Source: Sphaerosporella brunnea (lineage: Eukaryota > Ascomycota > Pezizomycetes > Pezizales > Pyronemataceae). Taken from it: DNA of 64,000 nt. Location: positions 56,598-120,597 of the forward strand of contig VXIS01000126.1 of assembly GCA_008704415.1 (NCBI GenBank), given 5' to 3'. The notes below the pieces were generated by a model. That model was not told where the DNA came from and did not search any database. It saw nothing but the letters and a program-made list of their open reading frames with translations. Positions within the stretch are counted from its first letter, which is position 1, and each line of letters opens with the position of its first letter. Both the position numbers and the translations under genes were made by a program. Below, one piece after another: positions 9,324-21,560 of the stretch.

Positions 9324-12300
9324 CCAGTAACAGGAGCGAGCCACGGGAGGAACATATTTCAGTCACATGCTTGATCCAGACGCTTGAAGGGGAGCCAGAT
9401 AACCATCTCCACGACCCTGTTTTCGACGACGTTCAATGCAATTATACAGCTTGTCTGTTGTGCAGGAGCAACGACTGCGCAGTCGAGCTTCACCTTTGCG
9501 GGGCGTGAGGCGGTGATGACGTCTCACATAGCGGGGACGCGTCTTGTCCGCTGGCACCTGCGCTTGAAAAAACGCAGCAACGCTTTTACAATCGCCGTCG
9601 GGCCCGGATGGCTGCTGTTGAGCTTCTGGCAGGAAAACACCGGGTTGTGCCTTACAGCCGGCGATTTTGTCCCTTGGTGTTGAGATCGCTCGCGCCGACT
9701 TGTGCCACCATGCAAAACGCGTGTGTGGACGGTAACCAACATGAGCACCATCATGGCGATACCCAGCCAAATCTGCGTGGCATATAACAGTGTCGACATT
9801 TGCCCATCGGCACTGGTAGCGGGACGTGGGGCGTCCTGTCGGCCCGGAGCTGTGTCAACCTTGCCAACCTCGCTGATTCCCAGTTGGCGGGACGATGGTT
9901 ACGAAATCGCATCTGCACCTACCGCGATGCCACTGGTTAATGGAAGAACCGGTCGGTAGTGGAAGGGTTGCGGGATTCGACTGACAGATTTGCGGTCCAA
10001 AACGGCGGGGTGTATGTAGTTGCTGCCTATACGGATTCGTGTGCACATTAGTTATGGTCGTCCGATTGGCGAACTCCAGCTTGGTCAGCTGCAATGTACC
10101 AGAACAAGTCACTCAACGTGATTTGAAAATTATAAGCTAAGACGCGTTTAACAAGGCTGACGGTGGCCGATCCAGAGTTTCACGGTGTTTGCGTGAACAG
10201 GTGCTTTTCCAGGTTCTACTCATATCTATCGATTCACAGCAAGACAGGCGTTGTATTCGTGTTGAATGTAACCTATCACGCGGTCAAGCCACGCGCGTAG
10301 GAGCAGCAAGCATTCAACAACATCCCAAACCCTTACGTTCCATCCCGATTGCACGATGCGCGCAATCTCGTGTCTCGCCAAAAAGGTAGGCAACACCGCA
10401 TCCAATGTCTCAAATCAACAGCGGCAGCTGGAATACGGAGCGCCGTGAAGCTCAAGGACACGCAGCATCACCGTGACGCAACTGCCTGACAGTCCTGCTG
10501 TTAGTATACCAGCAGGCCGTCAAGGAACCTGCGCAGCAGCAGCTCATCGACAGGAATCCGGGTATAGCAGCCACAGGTGGACCGTGTCCCTCACGACCCA
10601 GCGGCGTTGAACATCGCTGCTTGCGCGAGCGCAGCATATCGAGGTTGGTCTTCAACACCGCGGCCGAGAGTGTCTTCGGCAGCGCACTAATCACCCTGCC
10701 CGAGTGGCGAAGACGTGAGCGGCTGTGAGTGCCTAAAAAGCTAGTACGGGGAAGGGATCATCAGCACGAGCCAAGCTGCGATTACCGAGCGTGAGGCTCC
10801 AGCAACTCGTGCTTTCCTCTTGTAGTCCGCGGTGATGTATACCTTGAAACCGCACAAACTAAGAACCAAAACTGTGAACTCCAACGCATCCGAAGGTTTG
10901 CCCCAAGCCTCCAACCCCGAGCCTAAAGTCCTCTCAGCCTCGCCCTACAGGGATATGGAGCAAAGCAAGCAACGGTGTCGGTGGGCGGGCAGAAAACAGT
11001 GTGAAGTCGTGCAGTCTGAGTTGAGGAGAGGGTCCTCGGGCCCGATTGAAAGCTCTTCACCCGCCGATCCGCCACAATATCTTTCCCGGCACCTTCCTAC
11101 ACGCGCAGACCGTGCTACGAAACTCTTTCGTCCAGCCAAAATCCTTGCTTTCGTTAACGGTCCGAATCCTCCTGCTCCGTCAATCGTGGGGGAGGGTACA
11201 GCCACGCTGCACCATGTTGTGGTGGGGCACGGGTAAATAGCATGAAGGAGTTTTGCAGTGCGTATAGGATGCATCAAATATATGGCCGGAGCTTGGTATA
11301 TGCGTTTTGAACACTGGGACGTAGATCGAGAATATCGCGTTGAGTTCACCGCATGCAGGGGGCTGGAGTGACAATCAGGAGGCCGGCGCAGGCGCGGAGA
11401 CGCGCGGCTTTGGATACTGGACTGGATTCCCGGCCTCGACTGGCGGCACGTAGCGACCGGTATTCCGACTCACGTACCTGTATCCTGCGTGCCGATAACG
11501 AGTTACAACTTTCTTGCTAAACCACACACCTGAAATACACAACGTAGCGCCCGCTTGGATTCGCGGTATTTAGAGATAATCCGTCATTTCGCCTAACTAT
11601 CAGCAGCAATGAACGGAGGCTATTTTTATATCATTCCACGGGAATTGACTCCCAGTTTGCCTGTAACCCGTCCTAGCCGTCAACGCAAATGCGGCGGAGT
11701 CCGGTCACAGCGCGCATATCGTATTCGCGCCGGCAAGACACCTCCTATTGCACAGGCTGCGGCTTGCGGCATGGCAACAAACCACGGTTTTTATTCGTCA
11801 CATTTTTTCGTCACCTGTGAATGTACTCGCCCTGAACTAGCAGAAGAAACTCATGCCATATTTCACGCATCATACGATGCAGAAATCGCATCAGCCCCAA
11901 CCTCGTCGCTGCCAGCATGCTCCTGTCGCCCGACGTTCACGCGGACGTGAACAAGCAATATCACGCTCCACTTCCGGATCGCGCGTGTCAAGTCGCTGGT
12001 TTGTCGAGGAAGCCTTTCTTGACCGAACGCGGGATTGCCGGCTCGTTCGGCCGGTCAACCCGTCGCGGTCCTCTGTTCGGCTCTTCCGCCGCAACGCTAC
12101 GCGCTGCAAGCACCACGGCGAAAGGCGGTGCACAATTTGCGGTCGTGTGGTGTTTCGTTCGTGGACAAAGCGACAGCGGTCGTGTTTGCGCTGGGTTAGA
12201 TCTTGCGAATCATGGGCAAGATCACGATGGCGTTTTGGAGTCGAGAGCCGAATTTACGCTCCGTTTCACCCCGCACCCCCGCGGCTCCTGTGATTGTGGA

Positions 12301-14970
12301 AACGTTCATGGCTGTATAAATCTCAACGGCGAGAGTCGAAAGTTGAGATGGCCGAGTCACGTATACACTCTGGTTTCTCGTCGACAAATGTGTGTGTGTA
12401 TGCATGCGACAAGTGCCAAGCACGACACAGTGCGTATCCCCGGCCCCCCGCCTTCGGGTGCGTAAATCTCCGCCACGGCCATGCATATCTATTCCAAGCG
12501 ATCTCACCACGGTAAAACCCACCCGCCGCATCCCGGACCGGATACGCGGAGCGTCGCAGTTTGCTATGCGAGTGCGAGTCACCACAGTTCGGTGCTCGCA
12601 GTTCGTCGCGGGCTAGCCGGACCCCGAGGGCAGCGCTGACTAATCGTGCCGGCCACACAGCCTACGCGCGACGAGCCAGCCAGACACACTATGCGCGAGC
12701 ACACGCTGCGCCCTCTTCGCGTCCACCGCCGTCGACACTGCGTCGCAGACACGGCAGACCGAAGTTGGCCTCGTGTGGATGATGGTGCACGATGACGTAC
12801 TCGCCTCCTGGGGCCGCGGGCAGAAGCTTTGGGGAGGCACTACCAGATCCTCGTTGGGTTCTCAAAAACTCATTGGATGCGATGTCGGCCGTGAAAGCGC
12901 AGGCAACGGTAGTAGCGCAGCTCGGTGGTCGGACTGTCCAGTCTCATCTGTTCGGTCACGCTGCACGGTAACTTGCGCGCTACCTGCGGGGCGGTACCCA
13001 CAGCTGCGGCTTTGGGTGTGTTACGTGTCGGATTTCTAGCTTTGACAGCCCGCTGTGGCATGCGCTCATGCCAGTCTTATTGCGCGCTCCCTCAGGTTTG
13101 CCCCCTCGGCCCTCGCGTACTGGGCAATCGCCCTTGCGCAGCAGGTACGTGACGCGGCGTTGTATCGTGAGGCTGCGAATGTCAATGCTCCAAACAGTGC
13201 GGCGGGGTCTTGCGGCAGCGAGGACCCCAAGCCTGGAGTGTCAGCACCCGCAACTCGACCGCGGCCGTGGTCGTGCGCATGTCTCAGCAATACGACCGTT
13301 GCCATTGCAAACGCATCCATCCCAGCTGGGGACGTACAGCGCACTGCCCGGCAAATGTGTCGCGCTCCCTCACTTGGTCGGAGCGACTAGTTTGTGCGGA
13401 CAATGTCGGCAATCTGAGATGAACGGAACCAATGGCTTCAGGAGGGGTGTTGCGATAAGCAGTTAGGGGTATGTGGCACTTTGGAGTCACGGTTCGGTTG
13501 CGGCGAGATATGGTGAAGTTCATGGGCGATGTCGCGAGATAGACGTGCTGTGTAAAATGTCGCTAAGAATGCATTGGCGGAGCGAGGCACGTATTCCTGC
13601 CGGCCTAGAAGGGCGTGGCCCGGCGTCGAAGCGATCTCCATCAACGCGCGTATCGACGCCGTTGATGAACTCCATTACACTTTGATCGACAGTTGTAGTT
13701 GGCTGTATAACCCGCACAGTCCAGAGAACAGATACTTTCTTTGACTCCCGCTCAAAGAAACCTTCAACCGGGTTCTGCTGCGATAAAATCTCACAAGGCC
13801 GGTGTGGAAGTGGCGGGAGCTGGTCATTTTCGGTAGGCGCGCTGTTGGTTTCTTCGGGTGGCCAACGGTTGTGAGCAGTTGCAAACACTGGGAAACCTCT
13901 CTCTGGGCTTCGCGGTTTGCTCATGCGGGTCCTGTGTTGCTAGAGTCAGCGCGAGTGTACCATGAACTATAGGGTGGGGAGGGTCCTTTGATTTACAAAC
14001 TTGCATATCCGCTTCCATGCGGCATTGGTTCAGTTCTGATGTGTCTCTTTCTTTCGAAACGTTGCAGAAGGCAACGCGAGAGTCTTCCAGGAGACAGCAC
14101 TGACGACGCTTGTGGGCAACGGGGGCGGCGGTGATAAACGCTCCGCGGCACATCCGTGACACCGGCTGGAGGTTGGTGGACCGCACACCGTCGCAGTTTG
14201 TACCAGATACCATGCAACGTGTTCACTCTTCTTTGCCATCCGAATGCGTCGCGGGCCCGACTACGTGTTCCTATGCAAGCAAGCCACATTGTGCATACCT
14301 ATGCATCAATCGATATCTATATGGCGTTCGCACGGATTGACAGAAACACCGTGAGCGGCGTATGTGAGGCCTTTTCCCGATCGATTGCGCCGCGTAAGAT
14401 CGGATATCAAACAAACGGACGTCGGACTCCCGTAGGCCAGGAGCGGTTTTCACAAGGATCAGTTGTATGTCCGTCCAATCCCAGACCCCGGTTTTGTGGT
14501 GCAATGCGCTTCAAACCGGGACCTTGCGGTTGTTTCCTCTTCTCAAGAGCACTCGCCAAACGTTGAGTCTGTGCACGAAATATAGAGTGTCGCCGGTTTT
14601 GTAGGGTCTGTGCACGCCGCGCCTTCACATCTGGTTGTCGTTTTGTGGTCGGCCGTATACAAACAAGGCAACGCGTTGCCTGAATTGTACGGTCCACTAC
14701 TTTTGTTGGGTGCCGTTGACCAGTGGAAACGACTACACTTGTGCAAACCACTGCAAACCCATGCTCTTCCGATGCATGTTCTGGATCAATAGCACCCGGT
14801 ATCATTTGTCCCACGCATCGTCAATCGAGTTCATCTGCGGATGATATTTCTGTAAAAAGAGGTATCGATGGCGAGCACCCTCAATGATTTACCTCCACCC
14901 GGCGGCTCTGCGCCAGAAAGTATGGCTCCATAGCTGGGAGTCCCCACGTACACTTAACGATCCTTTGAGG
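9324..14970. other. 5.6 kb without convincing genes or elements
   Basis: Many short overlapping frames occur on all strands, typical of random GC-balanced sequence. None has a recognisable domain, consistent codon pattern or neighbour homology elsewhere in the window. No tRNA A/B-box pair, inverted terminal repeat or long simple repeat was seen. The stretch could hold old eroded transposon sequence or a gene whose exons are too short to read by eye. Confidence 0.4.
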
Positions 14971-15805
14971 TACTGTGGCAGACGAGCGGGCTCAAGGGGT
15001 CCCTCGATCCTGATCGTGAACCTTACTGGCTCGCAGCGCGAGCGCGAGCCGATCGAGAGCGGGTCGAGTCAAAGCTCGACCAGGAGAAGGAAAATCATGT
15101 TTTCAGGCACAAGCAAGCACGCGCGCAGCGAGCACTTCATGGCCATGTAAATTTTCTAATATGTGGTTAAGCCACGTAGATCAGGCCGATAAGTCTGCGA
15201 CGTCTCGGATCTGAATCTGCACCTTCCGCGGCATCCTTGTCACTCTGAGCGGCTGGCATACTCTCCGTCTGGTACAATCTCCGGATCTTGTAGCCCGACT
15301 TCTCCCGCGTGTTTAAATCATTCTGCTTTAAGCAGCAATCGACTACTGCTCGACTCTCAAGGAGACGGTCGCGCTTCTTAGAAATGATATTGCGAGCCCT
15401 AAATATCTTGAAAGTTTGGGGAAAATACAGCAGCCCGGCCCGGAGTTTTGATGCTTGCACTGAGAACAGTCTCTCGCATGGCACGCTTGACGCACAAGCT
15501 GCAACGTAGTCCCTGGCCATTCGTACAGCCGTGGGAAATCTGTGGTCTTTGAGCTTCCACCAGTGGTGTGGATCGGTGTTCAGCCCCCCCGGTCGCGGAG
15601 ATGGTTGCTTCTTGTAGCCTTCCGCACCAGTGGTGAAATCGTGTTCTATCCAGAAAGCTCGAGAGACTCAATCCGTGCTCAGTCCCAAACGTTTTGTATT
15701 CGAGCTGGGTCGAGCTCAACTCGATATTGCTTCGATCCGACTCCTGCTCACAGCTCCAGCATTGGGCTTGATCTGGCTCTGCTCGTTTGCCACAATACTT
15801 TGAGG
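14963..15805 (-). mobile_element. hAT element with perfect 8-bp target duplication
   Basis: The element runs from 14971 to 15797 (827 bp). The ends TACTGTGGCAGACGAGCGGG (left) and TATTGTGGCAAACGAGCAGA (right, reverse complement) are terminal inverted repeats. CTTTGAGG directly precedes the left end (14963-14970) and directly follows the right end (15798-15805), an exact 8-bp target duplication as hAT elements make. Next to both ends lie many GCTCGAG-like words. Inside, the minus strand keeps only the C-terminal part of a hAT transposase, so it moved or was immobilised as a deletion derivative. The pair of unmutated duplications argues that the insertion is not very old. Confidence 0.9.
15167..15620 (-). 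pseudogene. hAT transposase C-terminal domain inside the 14971-15797 element
   Basis: Minus-strand reading: HHWWKLKDHRFPTAVRMA and ARDYVAACASSVPCERLFS, then an intron (15460-15399, about 62 nt, GTGCAAG...ATTTAG), then ARNIISKKRDRLLESRAVV and a tail with DKDAAEGADSDPRRR. This is the hAT dimerisation domain, with the intron at the same place as in the copies at 5.1 and 53.6 kb. There is no BED zinc finger or DDE core. Similarity with the 43.6-kb copy includes the NEHRFP/KDHRFP block. A truncated domain could in principle bind full-length transposase and interfere with it, but nothing in the sequence shows that. Confidence 0.85.
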
Positions 15806-16995
15806 CATTTCGAATCGCGGATCCTTGGCTTGTTCAGATTTTGGCGCTGGAGTACAGGATTTGCTTTCCATAGACACCGTATAAAGCGTTGCTTGCCGCC
15901 TGGTGCCAGGTCGATCCAATTTGCACGCGGCGCACTGCTGCCGAAGGCGGAGCATATGGTTGAAGTATCAAAGATAGTGTTGGGTACGAGACAAGACGAG
16001 ACGAGAACTCAACACGGCCCGGGATGTCTTGTCTCGTGGAGAGAAAAGTCTCGCGGGCCCGGGACATGGATGTCAGGCCCGGCGAGTACCCGGGCTTACC
16101 ATGCACATCAGGTCTCGGAGTGTCGGTCGGTAGTTCTATTATTCTATACTTCGTCCTCCTCAGCTGCCCATACGCCCTCGTTCAGCCAGTCTGCCACGTC
16201 CTCTTCGTCTTCGCGCTCCCATTCTTCCTCGCCGCGACAGAGCCGCATGGCACGCGCTTTGATCCTCTCCCTCACTTTTATCTGCTCGATCAACTCGCAT
16301 TCCCTCGCCATCCATATAGTCCATAGCAGGACCATCTTCACACTGCACGCATCACACTCGCTGACAAACCCATTCCTCGTCAGACCGCTATTGCTGTCCC
16401 ACTACAACATCCCTACACTAACGTTGAGGTTGAGATCGACCTGAAGGTGCGGTTTACCGCTGCAGCTGTTTCTCCGGGCCTACAGATATCGAAGCCCCGC
16501 TTTGCAAAGCGGTCGACAGGCTCTCTGCGCTGAACAGCAAACGTCTCGCTCGGCAGATGGGAGTCGAAGCACAAGCTACAGCAACACCTCTGTGCTCCGG
16601 CTGCTTAGGCTGCCGCGAGCGCCGCCGTCACGATGCGTTGCGAATGCGGACACTCACATACAGTCACTGAGCACGCGTGCCACGACTGCGCGGCAACAAC
16701 AACTATTGGGTGGAGAAGGCTCTGCCGCCAGCATCTAGGGATTAGATGTTTCTTGTTGTTGCCCCTGGTTCGTCTACCGTATAATTCCTTACATACCGCG
16801 CATTTGGAAGTACCGGGCAACGTTGTTGTACCGAGCGCCGGTGCTAGGGGGAGAGGCAGCAACAGGTGCGGAGCGCCAGAAACCGCTCAGAAACTGATAA
16901 TTACAGTTGTACAGCAATTTCATCATCATCCCGCTCTTTGGCCGCAATATCCTGTGGCACAGCATACTTTTCGTAAGCAGTCGTAAAAGATGTGG
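15806..16995. other. No firm gene; one acidic minus-strand ORF
   Basis: The only coding-like reading is minus-strand 16395-16144, which includes MARECELIEQIKVRERIKAR followed by EEEWEREDEEDVADWLNEG. It would be an acidic helical peptide of about 80 residues and could be a terminal exon of an unrecognised gene. The long plus-strand frame 15542-16444 crosses the right end of the hAT element and is not believed. Confidence 0.3.
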
Positions 16996-17508
16996 TCAAT
17001 TGTCCTCCTGCAGCAGCCCACCTCCGGTCCGCCGCCTACTTTTCCTTCCATTCTCCACCACGCCCGGTTCCCAATTAGAATTCAAACCTCCTTCTCCCCA
17101 AACCTCGCTACCACCAATTTCCTTGGCAAGAACTGTTAGATGTTTGACATTCAAAACGTGATCTTCTGAACCATTTGGATTTAAAGAAATCCCAGTCCGC
17201 TGAAACAACTTGTGTGTGAATGATATCTCCTTGCTCATTATGGAGCTTTTTCACTGCGCCAGCGACGCAATATGCGTAATCAAAATCCGACGTTGCCACA
17301 CGCGAACATTTGCTTTACCATGGCAATCGCTATGCCAATTCCCCTCTATCTTTTCCTCAAGATAGTCGCTGATATGTTGCTTCACCAATTTGTTGACATG
17401 CGTATGGAGCGGCCACAGATAGCCTATCAGGCCTTCCGGAATAAGTGCCGTCGTAACCTTGCGCTTTAAGAGATTCATAAGGCGCCTTCTCTTATGGATT
17501 TGTTGCAC
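16996..17508 (-). pseudogene. Unrecognised coding-like stretch with one stop
   Basis: A single minus-strand frame reads protein-like from 17508 (RRLMNLLKRKVTTALIPEGL, HISDYLEEKIEGNWHSDC) to a stop at 17253-17251. It then continues in the same frame (SKEISFTHKLFQRTGISLNP, LNVKHLTVLAKEIGGSEVWG) to 16996. Together that is about 170 codons with one in-frame stop. An intron spanning the stop is possible, but no convincing splice pair was found. No family is recognised. Confidence 0.3.
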
Positions 17509-19130
17509 ATATGCCAGCGGAGGACGGCTCCCGACTGCCTCTACGAAAGTTCATGCACCGTGCACCGACGGGCATTGGTTTGTGGCCTTGACGTCGGGGC
17601 CGTGCCTCTTGGGATCGCTACCGGCGCCGGCGCTTAAGCAGCTACCTGTCCATTCTACTACCACTAGAACTAGTCGTATGCCGAGCCGACAGCGCGGTCA
17701 ACATAATGTCGGGGTGGAGTTGGAAAATGGTCCGCCAGCTCCCGCACTGGAGAATGTGGTAGTCTTCTGCGCTCATGACTTCGCTCACAAGTCAGTTTTT
17801 CATGCTGTTCAGTACCCTGTGAACATACTGGGCTGGGGCTGTTTAGACGCTGCGGGGGTTCAGCGTTCGGTGTGCGATGTGGTCTCGTGGCGCGCCGTTG
17901 TTGGACGCCTGCCTGACGTCAGGTGGCTGGCATCCGGGTCCTACTCTCAGAAAACCTGACCGCCCAGAAAACCCAACCGCCCAGACTTTTGACCACCGCG
18001 CGCGCTGTATATAAGGAATTCCACGGTAATTGTTTGCGGATAGAAAGTAATCGGCTGTTTGTTTGCGGATAGATCGTGTTCGGAAGTGGTTCCTTCGCGG
18101 CATCTGCAACACATAATTCATATAGTCGTTGTCACTACCACCTCGCTTTCTCTCGTTGGTACCGTCCTACAGGAACTGCAACCGCGATGAAAACAACGCA
18201 ACCGCAACCGCCGGAAGCTTCACCTCCGGTGACAAAATCGGAAGGCAAACGTTCCGAGCCGTGTAGCCCACCGTTCAATCCGACAAAAGAATGAAGCGCA
18301 CAGGGCCGGCCACCGTAGTGTTTTCAGCGCAAGCGACGCCTGGCAAGCCAGCTGCGCCAGCGCCGATCCCGTACACCCCTCTCCGGGGGGAAAATGATAA
18401 AGCGGATGGAATAGTGTTGTAAATAGCGTTCGACACTTGTTTTCGTAAGTTACCATGTGAGAAGAGTCAGCGCGGAAAAAGCGGAGGAATACCAGGCCAA
18501 GCAGCACGCGGCCACGATCAGCATCGGATAGTGATTACTCCAATGTGTAACAAGCCGGCGATCAGTAAAGGGGTATTGAAGTGATTTCCTTGTCTCCTGT
18601 TTGCGAACTTATACACACTCCATACGGGTAATATAAGCAATTCTTGTACTTCATGGTGCTACCCCAGTTGGATTAACAACGCTTTCACACCTTTCGCCCA
18701 ACCGCAGTTTCTCTTCACCCGTCGGGAAAAACAAGCGCCGGTGGCCTTCGGGCCTTACCACGGAACAGTCAGCCTGGAAGAGCGACCCGTCGTGGGCTCA
18801 AGGATTGCTCTCAATCGACGGGCTCCACAGCTAGGTGGTATTGTCATACTGCATGAAACAGCCCAAACAGCCCAGCCGCTGTTGGCCTGTCCGTCGGTTC
18901 CAATGTACCGGGAAGGTCAGCCAGACAATCGCCAGAGTGTAATAAGCGCCCAAAACGTATGAGGATGCGTAATATCAAACAAACCTCCACTCTAGTGCTT
19001 CTCTCGTCGTTTTGGCTTTACCCAGCGAAAATCTTTGATGTACTGTTCCGTCGCGGACCGCAGCGCAAACACCGAGCCAGCAATTTTCGTCAGATCGCAG
19101 CCTCCGAACCCTGACGGCCGAGCTGGCTGG
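17509..19130. other. No gene seen
   Basis: Short frames only. A TATA-like word (ctgtatataagg) lies near 18007, but no clear gene follows it. I see no element ends between the coding-like stretch at 17.0-17.5 kb and the hAT-type element beginning at 19139. Confidence 0.4.
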
Positions 19131-19138
19131 CTGGCAGT

Positions 19139-20106
19139 CAGTGTTGCACACAAGACGAGAATTCTCGCCAAGGGTTTCGGTCTCGCGAGAATCGTGCGGT
19201 CTCGAAATGTCTCGTCGTTCTCGCGAGGTGTCGCGAGGTCTCGGTTGTCTCGCCAACTATGATGGCGCCGCTGATCTCCGTCGAGAAGACACCAGATTGA
19301 CCCACGCCTAAGTCTCCAACACCGGCCGCGATGAGCTTGGCAGTGGGTGGCAGTGAGTACTGCTTGGAACTGTGGCCTGGGAACAGAGTACGATGATGGG
19401 GAAAGGGAAAGCGTTGAAGCTCGCATGGCCCCACGAGACTCTTCAGGCCATCATCACGTTGCGCGCATGGTTGAATGAGGGCGTTCTACGGTTTGATTCA
19501 GTCGTTCGCAGTGCATATGGATGCAGTGGAGGCTGAGGAATTGTTCTTTGTGTTCTTAATGGCGCGGCATGCACACAAATTGCCATTATACAGGAATAGC
19601 GTCTGAAATTGAATTGATGAAAAGGGCTCACACATGTAGGTGCACCAGGGCCGGAGGGGTTGGCGCTCCGCCAAAACTCGGTTTTCTTTCGCTATTTCAT
19701 CACCTATTTCCTCACCATAGTAGCAGACAGTTGGAGAAGGATTCTCGGGTGTCGACAGTGGGTCTCAATTTCTTGTTTCTGTTTGCCGTACATGGATAGT
19801 TGTCCTTTTCCTGTTCATCCGGCGCTCTATATAGAGGTCCGACGCTCGCCCTCCGGCGTAGGACTAAGACTAAGCTTTATCTCCTCTCACAACCTCATCG
19901 TCGTTCAACACGGCCGTCAAGCACCACGTGTTGGAATCTGGGTTTGCCCGAAGCATTCGTATCATGAGAGTCTCGCCAGGTCTCGCCGTGTCTCGCGAGA
20001 ACGCGGTCATTCTCGGCTAGTCTGGCCATTCTCGAGCGGTCTCAGCAGTTCTCGACGTGTCTCGATCATTCTCAGTCTCCCTCTCGTGGTCTCGTGTGCA
20101 ACACTG
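19139..20106. mobile_element. hAT-like element with TCTCGCGAGA subterminal repeats
   Basis: The left end is CAGTGTTGCACACAAGACGA. The right end, reverse-complemented, is CAGTGTTGCACACGAGACCA. CAGTG-type ends are common in hAT elements. Both ends are followed inward by dense TCTCG words, including TCTCGCGAGA palindromes (19177-19260 and 19967-20095), as expected of subterminal transposase-binding sites. The flanking octamers ctggcagt and cccacagt match at only 5 of 8 positions, so the target duplication is decayed or absent. No transposase coding sequence remains. A copia LTR sits inside at 19729-19910. Confidence 0.7.
19729..19910 (+). mobile_element. Solo LTR of the 26-kb copia family
   Basis: This 182-bp stretch aligns end to end with the 5' LTR at 26194-26379. 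Both start around GTTGGA, share atttcttgtttc, gatagttg, cgacgctcgccctcc and aagctttatctcctctc, and end in AACA. No internal retroelement sequence adjoins it, so it is a solo LTR left by recombination between the LTRs of an older insertion. It lies inside the hAT-like element 19139-20106. The flanking 5-mers (cagac, cggcc) do not match. Confidence 0.75.
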
Positions 20107-20155
20107 CCCACAGTTGACAACACTGGGCTCTGACAGCGCTTTTGGCTTCAACTTA

Positions 20156-20728
20156 TCACGCCATGGCGCCGTGTCGGTCGCTGCAAAAATGGTCCATTAA
20201 GTCCCGAGCAAAATTGACAGCCGAGCACACAGAAAAAGGCAATATCACGAACAGAATCGCAAAGTATGTGATCTCAGAAGATCGGCTTTGCCAAATTTGG
20301 GGCCGTTGAATCCACAGCTGCGAGATGTGGGCCGCTGCAAGCATGGTCTGGACGGACAAACGGGTTCTTAACAGCTGCCAATTATCTAAATCCCCGCGAA
20401 CACATCTGAGAGGAGTACCATCTGTATACAGCATTTCGAGCGACTCAGTACGTGGTAACGTCTTTTGGTATATTTGATCGATTGTTTGCTCCGCTGGCCG
20501 GCCGGTTTCCCGCCAGCCCGATTGCTCAGCAAGATGGGACATATACAATCTAAAGCTGGATGTTGTGTGTGGAAATGCTCGCAACGTACCGACAAGCCTG
20601 TTAATTTTATATTTTGCGGGTAGAATGCAGTCATCATCAAGTGCGGTTTCAACGCATTTCCGAGTTCCACACAAACCGATGGACTGAAGGCCGCCCCCGA
20701 TCCGGCGGCGAGACGCCGGGGTATCCAA
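20156..20728 (-). CDS. Hypothetical 190-residue protein with a C-terminal hydrophobic segment
   Basis: An uninterrupted frame on the minus strand has moderately protein-like composition (LPAKYKINRLVGTLRAFP, TDGTPLRCVRGDLDNWQLL). A hydrophobic stretch, YFAILFVILPFSVCSAV, near the C-terminus could form one membrane segment. There are no repeats and no known motif. It begins 50 bp from the right end of the hAT-like element, and a second long frame overlaps it on the same strand, so the frame may be accidental. I do not recognise it and would accept it only with transcript support. Confidence 0.3.
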   Translation of the reverse strand: MDTPASRRRIGGGLQSIGLCGTRKCVETALDDDCILPAKYKINRLVGTLRAFPHTTSSFRLYMSHLAEQSGWRETGRPAEQTIDQIYQKTLPRTESLEMLYTDGTPLRCVRGDLDNWQLLRTRLSVQTMLAAAHISQLWIQRPQIWQSRSSEITYFAILFVILPFSVCSAVNFARDLMDHFCSDRHGAMA

Positions 20729-21552
20729 CAGCCGAGAGAGAATAACTTCGGAAACCAGAGAACTCGCGCATGACGCAACGAGTGCACGTGCGGTTCTTTG
20801 AAAAAATCAGCACGAAAGAAGCGAAAAACAGGCAGTCCCGGAGTGGAAGTAATGATGCATGACATTTGCGTCGCTTGTTGAGTGGTATACTTTCCGCATT
20901 AGGCGAATATTCTCGTGTGAATATTTGGAGTTTCAAGCTTTCAAACAGGAAATCGTATGGCCACGCTGAGGATATGCAGCGCAATGTGGATCGCGTCACT
21001 TCTTGTGGCTTAGAAAACGGGTGCATTGGTATGTTAACTGCTTCTCGGAGTCCATCGTGCTCAATCGCACTTTCTATATTTTCAACCTTTGGCTACGGCT
21101 CATACGACGGACCGTCACTCAGCGACGGCCAGGAGTTACAGCGGATTTACAGCTTTCTACTTCGGTATCGCAATCCGATGTCATTGCTGCAGATGGTACC
21201 GCCGCACCCACCCGCAACGCCGTCAGGAAATCCCACCTATTCCGAGAGAATTGCGAAGCACGCACTCCCGGCCGTCTAGTGTTATGAACCAACCGCCGAA
21301 ATACGCATGGGGAATGTCTCCACGGGCCTGCCTAATGTATCAAAGTATCCAGGGCGGAGCATCATACGGTGCGTGTGTGACCACTTCCTGACACACACGG
21401 GATGTGCTCAGCCCGCGGCCCGGCCTCCCCCACGACCAGGTTGAGGTTTGCTATAGTTGGAAGAGGGTCAACGTAAAAGGATAAGCGTGCTCTCGGGCGT
21501 GCGACCGCTCCGCATCCCGAGCCGGCGGATCATCATAGGCCCAAGTGATTGA
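20729..21552. other. No gene seen
   Basis: Only short overlapping frames and no element ends. The stretch separates the hypothetical frame at 20.2-20.7 kb from the hAT element starting at 21561. Confidence 0.4.
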
Positions 21553-21560
21553 TTTTCATT

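Noticed and set aside
15542..16444. 300-codon plus-strand frame
   Set aside because: It crosses the right end of the hAT element at 15797 and its target duplication, and consists of Ser/Arg-rich shadow sequence without any motif.
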